A stretch of DNA of 64,000 nt from Seriola aureovittata. Taxonomy: Eukaryota > Chordata > Actinopteri > Carangiformes > Carangidae. Each line of letters opens with the position of its first letter. Within the stretch, counting starts at the first letter, position 1. The notes under the pieces were generated by a model. That model was not told where the DNA came from. It did not search any database and worked only from the letters and a program-made list of their open reading frames with translations. The position numbers and the translations under genes are program-made. The DNA is taken from the NCBI RefSeq assembly GCF_021018895.1, contig NC_079376.1, forward strand, positions 23,832,001-23,896,000. The letters run 5' to 3'. Shown in pieces: positions 46,615 to 62,274 of the stretch.

Positions 46615-49600
46615 AACATTGGGTTGAACACATGATGAGGAAAAAAGAAAAAGCACTTACAGCTCTCTAAATTCCTGGGCAGCTGTTCAGAGCTCTCAAT
46701 CATGTTCTGCTGGCAACAATCTGCACAGAACCAAACACACAATGACTTGACTGATGCTCAGATGTTAGTGACATCACTTCATCACTGCAGAGAGACCCTG
46801 CATTTCTCACCAGCGTAGGCTGAGGTCTTGATCCAGGTCAGGGTTGGTGTTGGGTAGCCGGTGGCGTCACAGCGGAGGATGACGTTGCTGCCCAGTGGAG
46901 AGACGACTCTGGTGGCCGCGGGCTGGACTGAGGGCCTCATGCAGCGGGACAGTTGGGCCTGGGTCAGCAGCACCCCCGACTGACCCAGAGACCTGCTGCA
47001 CATCAGCAACTGGTCCATGAGAACCACAGGACTCCACAGGGACATGGACAAGGACATCACCATGGAGATCTGGCAGTCACACAACCAAGGGTTGTCATGG
47101 AGACCTGGGTATCCAGGACAATTTGCCCTGTTAGCATCATTGTCATGTTTGATATGTGTCATAAACTGGGTGGAAGAGCTGCTGTGATGGCAGGTTTTCA
47201 GTTGTGCGCAGTCATTTATTTCAGTATTGCTGGAATGAATGAAACCTGCTAACAGTGCTGTCAGTTATCTATGATGTTTGCTTCCTCTGAGCTATTTTAC
47301 CACCAAGTTGGACAGACTGTATCAGAGCCTAAAGAAAAGTATGAAATGCCCACTCATATTTTACTCTCAGTCAGTGTTAATGTGAGTGGTTAGTATGAGG
47401 AAACATGCATGTGTCTGTGCTTGTTTTTTGTCATTGTCAGTGATTAACAGATAATGATAGTACCCTCTCTTGACAAGCACAAACATATATACAGAGTCTG
47501 TCACCATGCCCCAAAACCTGTGAACTCTACTGAATGAACTCAATTACAATGGACATTTCCCAAGAGAAGTGTGAAGCATGATGTCATGTGAGTGAACCTG
47601 CTGATATGGAGAAGAAAAATCACTCGTGTTCACCTGGTAAGTAGACAATGCAATTTTGCAATTTTACGCTCTGATTGCTGGCTGCTGAGAAAAGTCTGAA
47701 GCTGGGCTTCATTGTTTGAAATGCCAGAAACTAATATTTTAAATAGAGCTGCAACTAACTCTGTCTGCCTGTCTGTCTGTCTGCCTGCCTGCCTGCCTGC
47801 CTGTCTGTCTGTCTGTCTGTCTGTCTGCCTGCCTGCCGACTGTCTCCTTGACTGGAACAAATGTCAGTAAAGTGGTGGATAAACACCACAGACATCAGTT
47901 GATTTGAAACATCTGTGCCCCCCTCCCCTACATTAAAGTGAATGGGGCAAATGGATGGTACTCCCGCCACTTTGAATTGGAACTATGGTTCCAATTCTGT
48001 AAGTCTCTGATGAAAATGAGCATAATAATAAGTCAATAATTAATAGAATTTTTGGACCTGACAACAGCATGTGGTGGGATTGTTTTGTCAGCGATCCCAC
48101 CAACATGTATGTTGTACATGGGCATGTTACGAACATTAAAGTGAGAGAATAAGAGTGAAGATCTATCGGCCTGATAGACATTGGACTTAATCTTCATGTC
48201 TGATCTACATCAACTATGGCTGCTATTAGACACAATCTAATGTCTGTGTTGCTCCAAAACACACTGTACCCAAAATCCGTCTCTGTGTCGGCCCCCCCTG
48301 TTGTCCTGGGAGAGGAAACCACAGGTCCAGCAGCTCGGCAGGCAGGATAGTCAACCTGAGGGGAGGGAAGGAAAAGAAAGATGAGGAGCGGAGTCAAGGA
48401 AAGGAAACAAGGTGTCATGATATGCCCTTTAGAGACTCTTTGTACCCTGTTGCTTTACTTCCTGTCTTTGTCTAGTTTTCCTGCTTTCGTGCGACGTGTT
48501 TCACCTGTGTCCAGTCATCCCTCCCTCCCTTATGTACAGTATTTACTCTCTGTTCTCTCTGTTCTCTCTGCCAGTTGGTCTGCTCACTTTCCCCCTGACG
48601 TTTCATCGTGTTTCCGTTCTTGTTTCCTGAGTTTTGCCCGGTGCCTCTGACTTCCTGTTAGTTTTGGCAAACGCTCCTTCTCGGTACACTTACCAGCCTT
48701 CATTTGGATCTGTGTTTGGATCCTGAGAACCTTACAATTTGACACAAGGAGAGGAGGACAGGATAGGAAACAAGGAGAGGAGGACAGGATAGGAAACAAG
48801 GAGAGTAGGAAAGGCAAGCTGAAGTAGCTATTGATACTGCTGACAGCTCTGTAAACTGGCTACATGGTTGTACAGCATGTGGACCCACCTGTTGCTGGAC
48901 AGGTCGAGGTAGGTGATGTTAGGGAGGAAAAGCGCGGCGTGGGCGGGAAGGCTGGACAGGCGGTTGTTGTGGAGACCCAGAGTTTGGAGCTGGGGCATGT
49001 CCCTTAGCCCCTCCCAGGGGAAGGACGTCAGGAAGTTCCCATCAAGACGCAGCTCACGCAGGGCCTTCAGGTTGACAAAGCTGCTGGGGTGGATGGACGT
49101 GATGGAGTTGTAGACCAGCCACAAGAACCGCAGCTCTGACAGGTTGTAGAAGGCTGCCCGGGGCACCCTGGAGATCAAGGTCTTCTCCAGACGCAGTTTG
49201 ACTGTGTTGGCTGGTACATTAATGGGAACAACTGAGATTCCAGGGTCACTGCACTGCACTGACCTGTCGTTAAAGTGAATGGGAAAGTGGTCTTAGACTT
49301 TTGGACCCCACTGTCTTTCTATCATCTACTGAAGTTAGCATGATAACTAGCTAGACTTGATAGCTCGTCTGTAGCCTCCAGCCTGTCCTGAAGACGCAGC
49401 TGCTCAGAAGACGTACTATAACCTCAATGGCTGAAGCTCTTGACGAGTGACAATCACAACCACAAGCCCCCAACAAGAAACCATGTTCAGTGACAGAGAA
49501 AGCTTAGAATAGAACCTTTTAAAACAGGAGGATTGCCCCCCTTAACCTCCATAAGTAGAGATGGTCTTCAGCAGGTGAGGGTGCATTAGTTAATGGAATC

Positions 49601-50056
49601 TTATTACTTTTAGATTACTTTTCATCTACAATCAAAAGTATATGATGTTATGTAATAACACTACCCACTTATCCACAATGCAAACACATATATGCATGAG
49701 ACAGACCATATGATTACACCTTTTTTTTGCAATATGGGAATCTATTCACAGATTTACTCACGTTCGGTGATGACATCATTTGGTTATAACATTTGTTACA
49801 ATAGCACTAATGTGTTGGTTCAGATAGAGATTCTATAATAAAATAATAATAAATAAAATATAGTAGTCTACGATGAGTTATGTTTATGGAGAAACAAATC
49901 AGTTGAACACACAAACACAGAGAGAATGAAGTCAGCCTCACTCCACCTGAGCTCTGCTGTTCCACTGTTCCCATACGAGCAGGCGCACAGAGATGGACAG
50001 GAGTGGACCGCCAACAGAGAGGACTGCAAGATGTGAACCAGGACCAGCAGATACAT
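45064..50056 (-). CDS. lrit3: LRIT3-like leucine-rich repeat / immunoglobulin protein, 6 coding exons
   Basis: Retinal LRR-Ig protein; mammalian LRIT3 helps place TRPM1 and nyctalopin at ON-bipolar synapses, and loss causes stationary night blindness. Exons (minus): 50056-49947 (signal peptide and LRRNT cysteines CPSLCACSY), 49263-48889 (LRRs), 48355-48270 (last LRR), 47104-46811 (LRRCT NPWLCDC and first half of an Ig domain), 46720-46661 (20-aa insert), 45551-45064 (rest of Ig, DAGEYRCQARN, then a Lys/Pro/Ser/Thr-rich tail and stop). The sum is 470 aa and phases agree throughout. Human LRIT3 is about 679 aa and continues into an FN3 domain and a TM helix; neither is found here. An AATAAA on the minus strand (44985-44980), about 80 nt past the stop, fits a genuine 3' end. 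Which fish paralogue (a or b) this is was not decided. Gene identity is firm, while the C-terminus is less certain. Confidence 0.88.
46550..46616 (+). repeat. (CA)n microsatellite
   Basis: Imperfect CA tract in the lrit3 intron directly downstream of its small exon 5. Confidence 0.9.
47761..47836 (+). repeat. (CTGY)n microsatellite
   Basis: Tandem CTGT and CTGC tetramers in an lrit3 intron. Confidence 0.95.
48413..48743 (+). repeat. LTR-like dispersed repeat, related to the one at 4.4 kb
   Basis: Starts TGTCATGATATGCC, contains TTTCACCTGTGTCCAGTCA as in the 4.4-kb copy, and fades near GAACCTTACAATTTGACA. It lies in the lrit3 intron between exons 2 and 3. Confidence 0.35.
48739..48815 (+). 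repeat. 26-bp tandem repeat
   Basis: Three copies of ACAAGGAGAGGAGGACAGGA plus TAGGAA, the last diverged, in an lrit3 intron. Confidence 0.85.
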
Positions 50057-50695
50057 CCTTCAGCAGAGGAACCCCGCACTCAGACAGGCCATTTGTATCT
50101 CCATATTCCCAGTGCTCTCCAGTCTGAGGTGGTGTCCACAGTGCAGATTGAAAATGAATCCCAGATTAGCTGGGATTACACTGCTTACAAGCAGGGTGTA
50201 ATCCCATGCCTCACTGTCAGAATAACAAATCACAACATCAGGGCCAGCCCGAGCCTTTTCATGCCTTGGAACAGTATGACCCCACTACCCTGCCCTGTGG
50301 GGTATTTCATGAAGACATTTGTACAGCACAGTGTTGTTTAATGTTAATGTAGTAGTGAAGAAAGTTACAGCTAGTAAGCGTGGATGGTTGTAACATGGAT
50401 CAGTTGTAACAACACCAATTTCTCCAATCAGGAACAAGTTATGAATCACCTGATTCACTCTATACCTGCTCAACTGAGTTATTCCACATGTGAGGAAGTA
50501 GCACCCTGTGACAGACACAGACAAAACTCATTTTTAGGTAAGAAAGTATTGTTTTTCTGGCAAATTTTTCTAATTTATGTCATCTTTATTGTGTATTGTC
50601 ATGCTAGTTGTCGGTGCTAATGTTTAAGCTGATAGCTGTAAATTAAGGTAGTTAATTTCTACAAGAGTCAAGGTTACTGTAATTGTAATTAACAA

Positions 50696-50707
50696 CACAC
50701 ACATACA

Positions 50708-50742
<35 letters not shown>
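50696..50742 (+). repeat. (CA)n microsatellite between lrit3 and fam241a
   Basis: CA tract in the bidirectional spacer. Confidence 0.9.
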
Positions 50743-50743
<1 letters not shown>

Positions 50744-51267
50744 AATAATGTTAAAAAGCAATTTAAGTGTTGAATAAAAATCTTTCAATATCAACTTGAG
50801 CCCAGTTTTTTTTTGTTATAACCCATGTTTGTTTGCATGAAAAACTGGTGTACTGAATTATCTATTTTAACTTCCTGTTTGTTATGCACCACTGATGTAC
50901 CGACAAAGATCAATTACTAATCAGATTTATGGAGGCTTACTTGTAGTGATGTTATCATGTGTGTTCAGGTCTGACTGAATCATGACTCAGATTTTTGACA
51001 CAAAAATTCACAATGATGTGAATTTATACATGTTTTGAATATTGATATTAGATGACTTGTTAAATGATCTTATTCATCTGATGTGGCTTGGAGATCAGTT
51101 TGATCTCTCAAATTGATCACCAAGCCAACACATGTGTATACATGTTACCAGTAATATAAGACATGATGAGCTCTCAGTCCCTTTTATTTTGTCAAAGTAG
51201 CTCTCAGTAAAAAAGGTCGGAGACCCCTGATTTACAGTCAGTAGCATTGCTGTAGCCACTGTCCCGG

Positions 51268-51281
51268 CCTGTAGGGGGCGC
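51268..51281 (+). promoter_or_regulatory. CTCF-like motif near fam241a promoter
   Basis: CCTGTAGGGGGCGC fits the vertebrate CTCF consensus CCASYAGRKGGCRS at 13 of 14 positions. It lies 157 bases upstream of the fam241a ATG. Confidence 0.45.
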
Positions 51282-51437
51282 GTGTTCACATCGTGCATTG
51301 ACACGAGTTAGAACTGCTGATGTTGACCAGCTCTCGCGAACTCTCGGGGCGGACGTTGGGACCATAATATCTATTTATCACTCTCCGCTCGCATGTTTTG
51401 ATTCCTGAAAGTTGCTTTCAGTGGACTGCTTTGTAAA

Positions 51438-53897
<2,460 letters not shown>

Positions 53898-56800
53898 TGA
53901 GAGCTTGTGATCAATGGAGCCTGCTGTTTTCTTTGGTTAATACTTGCACATGCTGGACTCATTTAATTCTAATGGATGTTTGGATTGAAATATGCAGTGG
54001 ATCTGTGCTTAAGGGGGACGTCTTGGAGAGGTCTGTAGTGATAGAGGCTGATGGTGGTTTTAAAGCTTGTTCAGTGAGGAGTCTTCAGTGTCTGGTCTGG
54101 AGCTTCTGCCTCAGTAAAAAGGAGTGGAGCTGTCCTGCTGCCTCTGTTCACATGACATAAATGGTGTTGATCACTTGATTTAAAACAAAAACAAAAAACA
54201 GGAAGATATTATGGGAAATGGTTTGTTTGTATATGAGTCAGAAGCTACAGAGTGAAAGCCAAAAGTCTCAGTGCTCAGGAATCAGAACTGCACACTTTTC
54301 TGTGTGTCTGTTAATGTGTGCAAGTGCAGCAGTAATATGACTCCAATAATCATAAGGAACAGTGTCTGAAAATACATACAGGATATGTTACGTTCTTGTG
54401 AAACCTTTTCTCTTTAGAATTTTTACTTTGCAAGACACTAGGGATGCACAGTTTTTTATGATAAACGGAAAAATTGAATTATTGCCCTGAAATCACACAT
54501 TGGTGCATCTCTAATAGATACAGGTGGAAATCATCTTCTGAAGGGGGTGGACAGAAACGTGTGATATTGATGATTTCTCACATTCATGGGAAGATAAGAA
54601 ATTGGGAAAGTAAATGTTTTCAACAGATACAGTTTAATTCAGGTATTCTTGTGTCAACTCTTGTTACAAAGCTTAACTTTTACACTGGATGGAAACAACA
54701 TATGTATGGTCTTCCAGTTTGTCTGCTGGTGTGGCCTCACAACATTTCATGTTAGACTGACATACTTAACCTTCACTGAGTAAATGGAATACACAACTTT
54801 TATTCATACAATATCAGTATCAGCATATCAGACTAGATATTGTGTCTTGGAGTTTTGTTTATATATTGAAATACCTTCAGTTTGTGTTTTTAGTCTGGAT
54901 TAACATTTATGTTTTAGTTGAGTGGCGTTAACACTAAATGCCCCTGTGTAATCACCATATCTGGTTGGGTTTAAGTGTTAGGTGGTAATAGTCTTCAAGA
55001 CTGGGAACACACTGCCTGCGTGGCGTGTGCGTGGTGACTGCGGAACATCTTGGGTCTCGTTTTGGCGCCTATCTTAACAGGTTAGAGTGACTGCGTATCA
55101 CTGCGGTTCCCTGAATCTGATTATGAAATGAAAACATATAAATATTATATTTTTTTAACCATTTTAGCAGCTGCATGTGGAGAGACTGGCATTTTAGTGA
55201 CGTTTTCTGTTAAAAAATAAATCAGAAATTAATTTATAATGAAAAGAAATCCAACATTGGAGCAGCTGGCTGCTGGCCATTGTCCAAGGCAAACTCTATA
55301 ACAGATAGAGCTGACAGGAGCAGTGACGCAGCACACACACCGTCAGTATGAACACTGAAACACATACATGCAAGCTGCAGCAGTTCAGCGACACAGCCAT
55401 CATGCACACATAACACAGGCAGTGTGTTCCCGACATAAAGAGGACCTATTTTGGGTGGAGTGTAATTGGTTGGCAGAAAGTGACAGTCAGCGGTGTCAGA
55501 TGTCAGTTTTCGATACGGATCAACTGGTCGCCTTCTCCAATTATTTTAATGGTTTGTCAGTAGAGGATAAAGTTAAACAAGTGGATCGGGGAATAAAGTC
55601 TGAACTCTCTGGATCTATGAATGCCTCCTCTGTAAGACATTCTCAGTCATTAATGCCAGTGATATTACGTGGTCCCAAGGCTTAGCTAAAGTTTGCACAA
55701 TTGACTAGACTGTGCCATTTTGAAGGCTTCCTCAAATGCAGCCTAGAAATGTGTCCTTCTTTTTCTGGGCCACGAAGGCTCCCACAGGTGGATCCTTCGT
55801 GGTCCAACGTATCCCATGATTCATTGCTTGTTGGTGAAGAAAATAATAAACCAACAGAGAGCCTGAGGATTACACTGTTAAACGGTACAACTGTTAAAAA
55901 ACCAAGGACCTCAAAACCTCAAGTTGTTATATACAAAATTTACATGTTGTCAAGGTTGCTAGGTGACAGGAGTGGCGCTTTGTGACGCAACGGTAAGGGG
56001 TGGGCAGCAGATGATGCAAATCCTCAATTTGACTGTCTCATTTCGGTGTGGCCTTCATGGTCTACAACAGCTAGACCACATCCTTTGAAGAACGCAGCCC
56101 CTGAATTGGGACACAGCTATATTGTTAAGTAAATGTCATATCACTGATATAATATCACCGTATGTCCCTTTCATTCATTAAATGTTTGCATCAATACTGA
56201 GTGATGCTGTAGTTTAACTGTCTATGAGCACTTTGGTTTGTTTACAGGCTACTTCTGCTTACATGCTAATGTTGCTAACATTGGTCAATGGTGTTTACCA
56301 TTTTGAATTAGCCTACTGAGAATGCCAGCTTTGTGGCTGCTGCTGTTAATAATTTATTGTTATTAACTCCATAATTTGATTTTTCCTTTGTGTGAGTTTT
56401 CATCAGTTCATTCAGTTTAATGACTTGTAATCATTATCTCGCCTAAAAGGTCACCTTTTTATTGTTTACTCCTATTCTGACATCCAACAATACTATAAAA
56501 CATTTGTTTCCTTATTCTGGGATTTCACCCATTTCACTCTACTTACTGTAAAATGCTGACGGTCAACATTTTACAGATATGCTCAGAATACACCCATTTA
56601 CCATTTCCTCCAAAACTGTTCAATCTAATGCAAAATATCTGCCTATGAATGTAGACTAATTCTTCAGTTGATACAGGTTGAAGGAAAATTAGTAAGATAA
56701 ATATCTACTAGTATGGGAGAATGTAAAGGTAAAGGTAAATTGTAAAGGTTGTCTCAGGTAGTTTTTACAGTTGAATATTCTTCACTCCTCTGTTGATGTT

Positions 56801-59800
56801 TGTCACATTATCACACACTGTATTCTCACTGAGTTTAAAGATAACTACTGAGTTTTCCAGGAGAAACATCATCACTGTACAGTATGTTCACTGCTCTTTT
56901 ACCGTAGCCATGCTGCATTTGTCTTTCTTTTAAGAATCCATAATCAATTATTTTGGACATAAATTTCTGTTTATGAGGCTTTTGTGTTTAGAGTTTCCTC
57001 TGTACCTACAAAGGAAATGTTGAATCTAAATGTTGAATTGCACTGTGAAGGAATAAAGATGAGTGTGTTCCTGAAAATGATCTTTGTGGTGTCACTGAGT
57101 TAAACAGTAGTGTCTGCAGTGTTGTTGTTAAGACAGTCATAATTTTATTTGTGTTTGCGGAGTCATGTGATCCAAAGCTGTCACAGTATGCCTGTACCCT
57201 GTGATTACAGGCTGCTGCCAAGACCAGTTGTATCCCACTTGACAAATTTATTCATACCTTCCAGGTAGCTGTTGGTTTCCATTCATTTCCATTTTAACAG
57301 TGAACTCAATAATGTAAACTATCACAGTGAACATCAGAGCCCTGATTTTCAAATGTGGTTTGACTAATCCAGGCTAAGTGATTCAAACAATGACAGTACA
57401 GTTACAGTATTATTTAACTAAAGCTGTCAAATAAATTTAAAGTGGAAAAATGGAAATACTCAAAGCACAAGTACCTAAAATTGTACTGATGTACAATACT
57501 TAGAGTAAATGTACTTAATTTCTTCTCATCACTGCTATTACAATTACATGGAAACATTTCATACTGTTCAATTATTGCATTCGTAATAAAACGCCATGGA
57601 AACATTGCAAACTAAAACTGTAATTTAAGGCTAAAGTTAGTAACTAGCTAACATCAGCGTTCGTCTTTAGATACTTCACACCATCTAATTCAGGAACAGT
57701 GAAGGTCAGCTAGTGAAGTGTATTAAACAAGCCAGATAGTCCAAACAGAACAATGTATGTCAGTGAGTCTCAGTGTGACACCGTCCTGCAGCTAAGTAGC
57801 CTGATGTTACTGCCTCCTGTCTATACATCATAATGCACTGTCCAGAATGTATTCAAACACAATTTGGGTAATTACAGGGAAAGAAAAATACGTTTTTCGA
57901 GCACTTATCAAATGAACTGTTTTGAATGATACTCTGTCAGACCATGTTTAAAGTAATGTCTTCGTGTTTGGTTCCTTAAGTTAATGAATTCATGAGAAAA
58001 GAAACCAGAGGAGGTAAAAAGAAGGGAAGAGGGAAAATAACACAAAGGCAGGCTCAGAAGGAATGTCATCTCATTTCTATGACCTGACTATCAGTATATT
58101 AAATGTCCTGCAGTGTACTTTACAAGAAAGTCCACGCTCTATCATGTTTTCAAGGCGGCTCTACTTTATTTGTGTGTTCACGCCCACAAAGTGCAGACTG
58201 TATTTACACAGGTACAAACATGCATTGTTCCTACAGTCAGGTTCAGAGTGTGCTGGTTCACTCTGGACTGAGCTCCCTCGACTGTAGAACATGAACTTGT
58301 GGAACAGGCTTTGTTTAGGTTCTCACTCTAACGAGGTGATCCACAGAAACAAGTAAAAGCTTCTGTGAACAGGCTGGATGGAGCTGGCTTTGCATGAGGC
58401 AGTAACATGTCTCCCGTCTGCAGAGACAATCATCTGCAAGCTCTCATCTCTGTGTTCAAGAGACCACAGTTTCTACCTGGCAGCAGGTGTGAATATGACT
58501 CATAGGTACCTGACGTTTTAGCTCATGCAAACTAAACTAACTGGTTCAGTAAACACATATCATACAGGAAGCTACACTGAACTTTAAATATTACTGTTGT
58601 GAAACTTTACTTTGCAATATGAGCCGTAGTTGTGCATGTAGCAAATCCTACTGAACATGAATACACTCATATTTACAACTATTCATATATTTACAATCAC
58701 ATACATGTACAATACCTCAGCAGCTTCAACTCAGAAAAAACATTTGAAGGGTTGGAGGGAAGTTCATTCGCAAAGTCTTCAGACCCCTTCACTGTTTTCA
58801 CATTGTTATGTAGCACTCTCATTTCAATTCATTTTAATAAAAAGTCATTTCAGTGTAACATTTTATCTTTAGGACAAATTGAATGTAGCAGGTTTGTCTC
58901 ATGTGTTGGTGGGAAAGACAAATTCCAGGGAACCTTTGAAAAACAGACTCACACCTACAACCACACTACAACTGCATCTCTTAAAGTCTGTCTCAGAAAA
59001 GATGAACGTTATTATGTTTTAAAATAAAAAAGTAACATTCATTTAAACAAATGGTTTGGTGCAAATCAAGTGTGGTCATGTGTCATTTCCAGCTACAGTC
59101 TTGATTTAGATAAAGAAACTAAACTAACTGGTTTTCTTTAATCCAGATTATCACAAGAGTCTCTGAGGATTCTGGGAAAATCCCCAGAACTACCAGGGAC
59201 TTTGCTTTGAGAAAGATGGACGCTCAGCTCTGCGACAACATGTGTTAAAACAGGACCAACTGTGTCCTGCCTGGATGTGGCTGAGGTCACTTTGATATAA
59301 ACGTGAGTCTCTACACCACGACCTGAGGTGATCTGAGTAACCAGGCAACCATCACTCTTCATTTCATTTACTAGAGAAAATATACAACATTCACAAAAAC
59401 ACTAAAAGGCATCTGTCGTCATGATGATGTCAGCTCAACATGAGACAGGCAGTGAGGACGGGAATAATGAATTTAGGATTTCATTTTCCAAAAACAGGAT
59501 TTTAACTTAAAGATGAAAATGTATCCATAATCAATTAATTGTTCCACTCTTTAATCAAGTTTAAATATTAAATACTTTCTGGTTCCAGATTTGCTCTGTT
59601 GCAAACCGTTGAGTTTGGCAACTTGTAATTATTCTTATGGAATATAGGAGAATTAATTAACAATAATTAAGATGGATTTACTTTGAATAAACGATCATTA
59701 GCGGCAACCTTGCTGAGTGGAAATGTAAACGGTGATGTGAGCAGCTCTCAGCCTGGACTGTGCAAACAGGGTAAAGAGCTGCTGCTCATGGCGTCTTACT

Positions 59801-60058
59801 CCTATGGGAGGATTAGATTAAACTGTTATAAATAAAGATTTCATGTGACAGAAACACATTCATGATAAATAATATAAAGCAGATATCAGTTATTGTCCAA
59901 TTCAACTGTGAATGTACTTCATTAATGTTAAATATCCCATTCAAACCCACTGATCACCAACACACCGCTGTCTGTTGATGGCTGCCTCAGACTCAGAGGA
60001 GATCTGACTGTAGCTGTGAGTTTAATCTCATCTCTGTTGAAATCCTGATGAAACCAGC
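53898..60058. other. spacer between convergent fam241a and jkamp
   Basis: This stretch must contain the 3' untranslated regions of both genes. The only repeat recognised is a short copy of the terminal-inverted-repeat family at about 55708-56120. Short open frames at 58.0-58.3 and 58.6-59.0 kb lack family resemblance. Confidence 0.5.
55708..56120. mobile_element. short copy of the GGGACACAGCT terminal-repeat family
   Basis: Left end is degenerate (ACTGTGCCATTTTGAAGGCT); right end is GCAGCCCCTGAATTGGGACACAGCT. It shares ACAGAGAGCCTGAGGATTAC and TCAAGGTTGCTAGGTGACAG with the long copy, from which it looks internally deleted. Confidence 0.55.
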
Positions 60059-62210
60059 TCAGTGTCCGTTGCCGCCCTCAGACAGGATGCGGCTGGGCTC
60101 GGTGAACTTTGCCGTGGCGATGTAGAAGAGGGCGGGGCCAGGCACGAGGGCCAGCAGCGGCAGGTCCTGCGCCAGCTTGTCCAGTCGGGAGATGGAGATG
60201 ATGCCGTACGCGTGGAGCAGCCAGTGGCTGAACAAGACGACCAGACGCTTCTTCTTAGCGATCAGGTTCTTAAAAGACTGAGGAGGAGGAGGAGGAGGAG
60301 GAGGAGGAGCAGTAGACAGAGACAAGAGGTTAGAGATCAGCTTCAAGGAAACACAAATCAAATGCTCCATGATGCTGAAAAGACGCGGTGCAGTGAGTGT
60401 AGTTACCTGTATCTCAGAGGCAGACATGTAAACAGCCAGCGTGACCAGAGACAAGACCAGTATGATGTAGGGAAACGCATAGTCTGCAACACACAAGCTG
60501 TCATTTAGAGCTGCACAGGTCGACCTACACGTTATCATTTAAACTGAAGTGAGTAACAGCTGTGTGATGTGTTAAACATGAAGTCAGTACTCACAGAGCA
60601 GGCCTCCGCCCACCGCCTGCAGCACAGTGAGGATGGGGAAGAAGTAGAGAGCGGCGTAGATGCTCTTGAAGCGGTCAGATTTGCCCAGACCACAAGCAAT
60701 CTTCTTCACCAGCAGAGGGCGCAGCAGCATCATCAGCACCAAGCAGAACGCATAGTAGATCAATACGATGGTGTAACTGAGGAGGAAGACAAACACGATG
60801 GACTCAACGCTGGTGACAACACAGGCCGGAGGTTATTTAAATTTCAACGACTTCTGTGCACTTCCTGGTGAACATAAAGTGAGCCTTTTAAAACCCCCCC
60901 ATCACCCGCTCTTACAGTGGGTAGACGGCCTCCTGGGTGCAGTGTATGGTGTTGATGTAGTCTGGACTGGGGTTGTAGAGCATGGTGTACCAGTCTGACA
61001 GCATCTGGACTCCACAGGACCGGATACTGAGCTTGCCCACGGGCTCCGTGACCAGCAGAGTGACCACGGCCGACACGCTGCACTCCAGCATGGCTGTGAT
61101 GTGCTGCAGCAGAGCGCTGGAGCTGAACACACGACAGCACGGGATCAGACAGCAGAGACGCACAACTCCAGTTACTCATAACTCCAGTTACTCATCACAG
61201 ATTCTAACACTCAACTCACAGAAAATATCCAAACTTTTATATCCCAACACAGTCCAGCCCAAATTTTATGATAAGAATATCATTACTAGTTTCAGGTTAC
61301 ATCCGTGTTCATCCAGAGTCATAGAAAATATCAACCATTTGTGTGAAATTTTGTCGTATTTGCTGTGAAGTCTTAGAGTAATGGCTAAAAAGAGTTTTAA
61401 ACCACCAAAATCTTATCAGTTCATTCTTGAGTCCAAGTGAAAGTTTGTAACAAATTTGAAGAAAGTCCCTAGAGATCCAGCGTTCACAAGGCCAAAATCA
61501 TGTTTTGTGAGGTCACCATGACCTTGACCTTTAGACACCTAAATCTAATCAGTTTGTCCTTGAGTCCAGGTGATGGACAACTAGGAAACAATATGCCTCC
61601 AGCTCTGACTGTAGAGATATAAAACTATTGCATCCATTGTACAATGCAACATTTTTAATTTTTTAATATTGGCCCAAACCTACATGAAATATGAAGAATA
61701 AAATATCACAGCAAAAACAAAACCATAAACAAGAACATTTGTGCTTTTGGCAGGATGTTGTAGAACAGCAGTTAAGACCAGAATCATTTCATCATTCAAT
61801 TCATTGAACTGAAAACTACTATACAAGTTTCTGACTTTTACAATGAAAACAAATGGTGAAAAGCTACGTTCAGAATGTGGCTACAGCTGTGGGTCAAATC
61901 TGTTTGTTCTGTAAAGTACAAAAACGGCCTGAAGCTGCTTTAAGAAACAGTTTCCTGAGAACAGGCCTGGTTTACTGAAAGAGATCTGAGTGAGTGATTT
62001 GCTAGAATAATCTTGGTTGTAGCTGCTGCAGCTTTTGACCTGATAAGATTGACTTTCTCTCTTCTGATAAAAACAGAGCTTGGAAAGTGTCCTGCTCCAT
62101 TATAATGTCAACTCCGTGCTCAATGTCAAGAAGTTAGATTCACTTTGCATCTTTGGACCTGACAGTGACTCTGAAATCATGAAATGACAGATCATGTCGT
62201 GGTCTCGATC

Positions 62211-62274
<64 letters not shown>

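Larger units (their letters stand above)
50057..51437. promoter_or_regulatory. bidirectional spacer between lrit3 and fam241a
   Basis: This interval separates two divergently transcribed genes, so promoters for both are expected here. The last 150 bases before the fam241a ATG are GC- and CpG-rich. A (CA)n repeat lies at about 50696-50742 and a CTCF-like motif at 51268-51281. No TATA box was chosen with confidence. Confidence 0.45.

Noticed and set aside
46437..46670. His/Thr-rich coding frame
   Set aside because: Translation of a (CA)n microsatellite in an lrit3 intron.
60062..60508. 148-codon plus-strand Arg-rich frame
   Set aside because: Antisense to jkamp exons; the Arg run comes from the (GGA)n tract.
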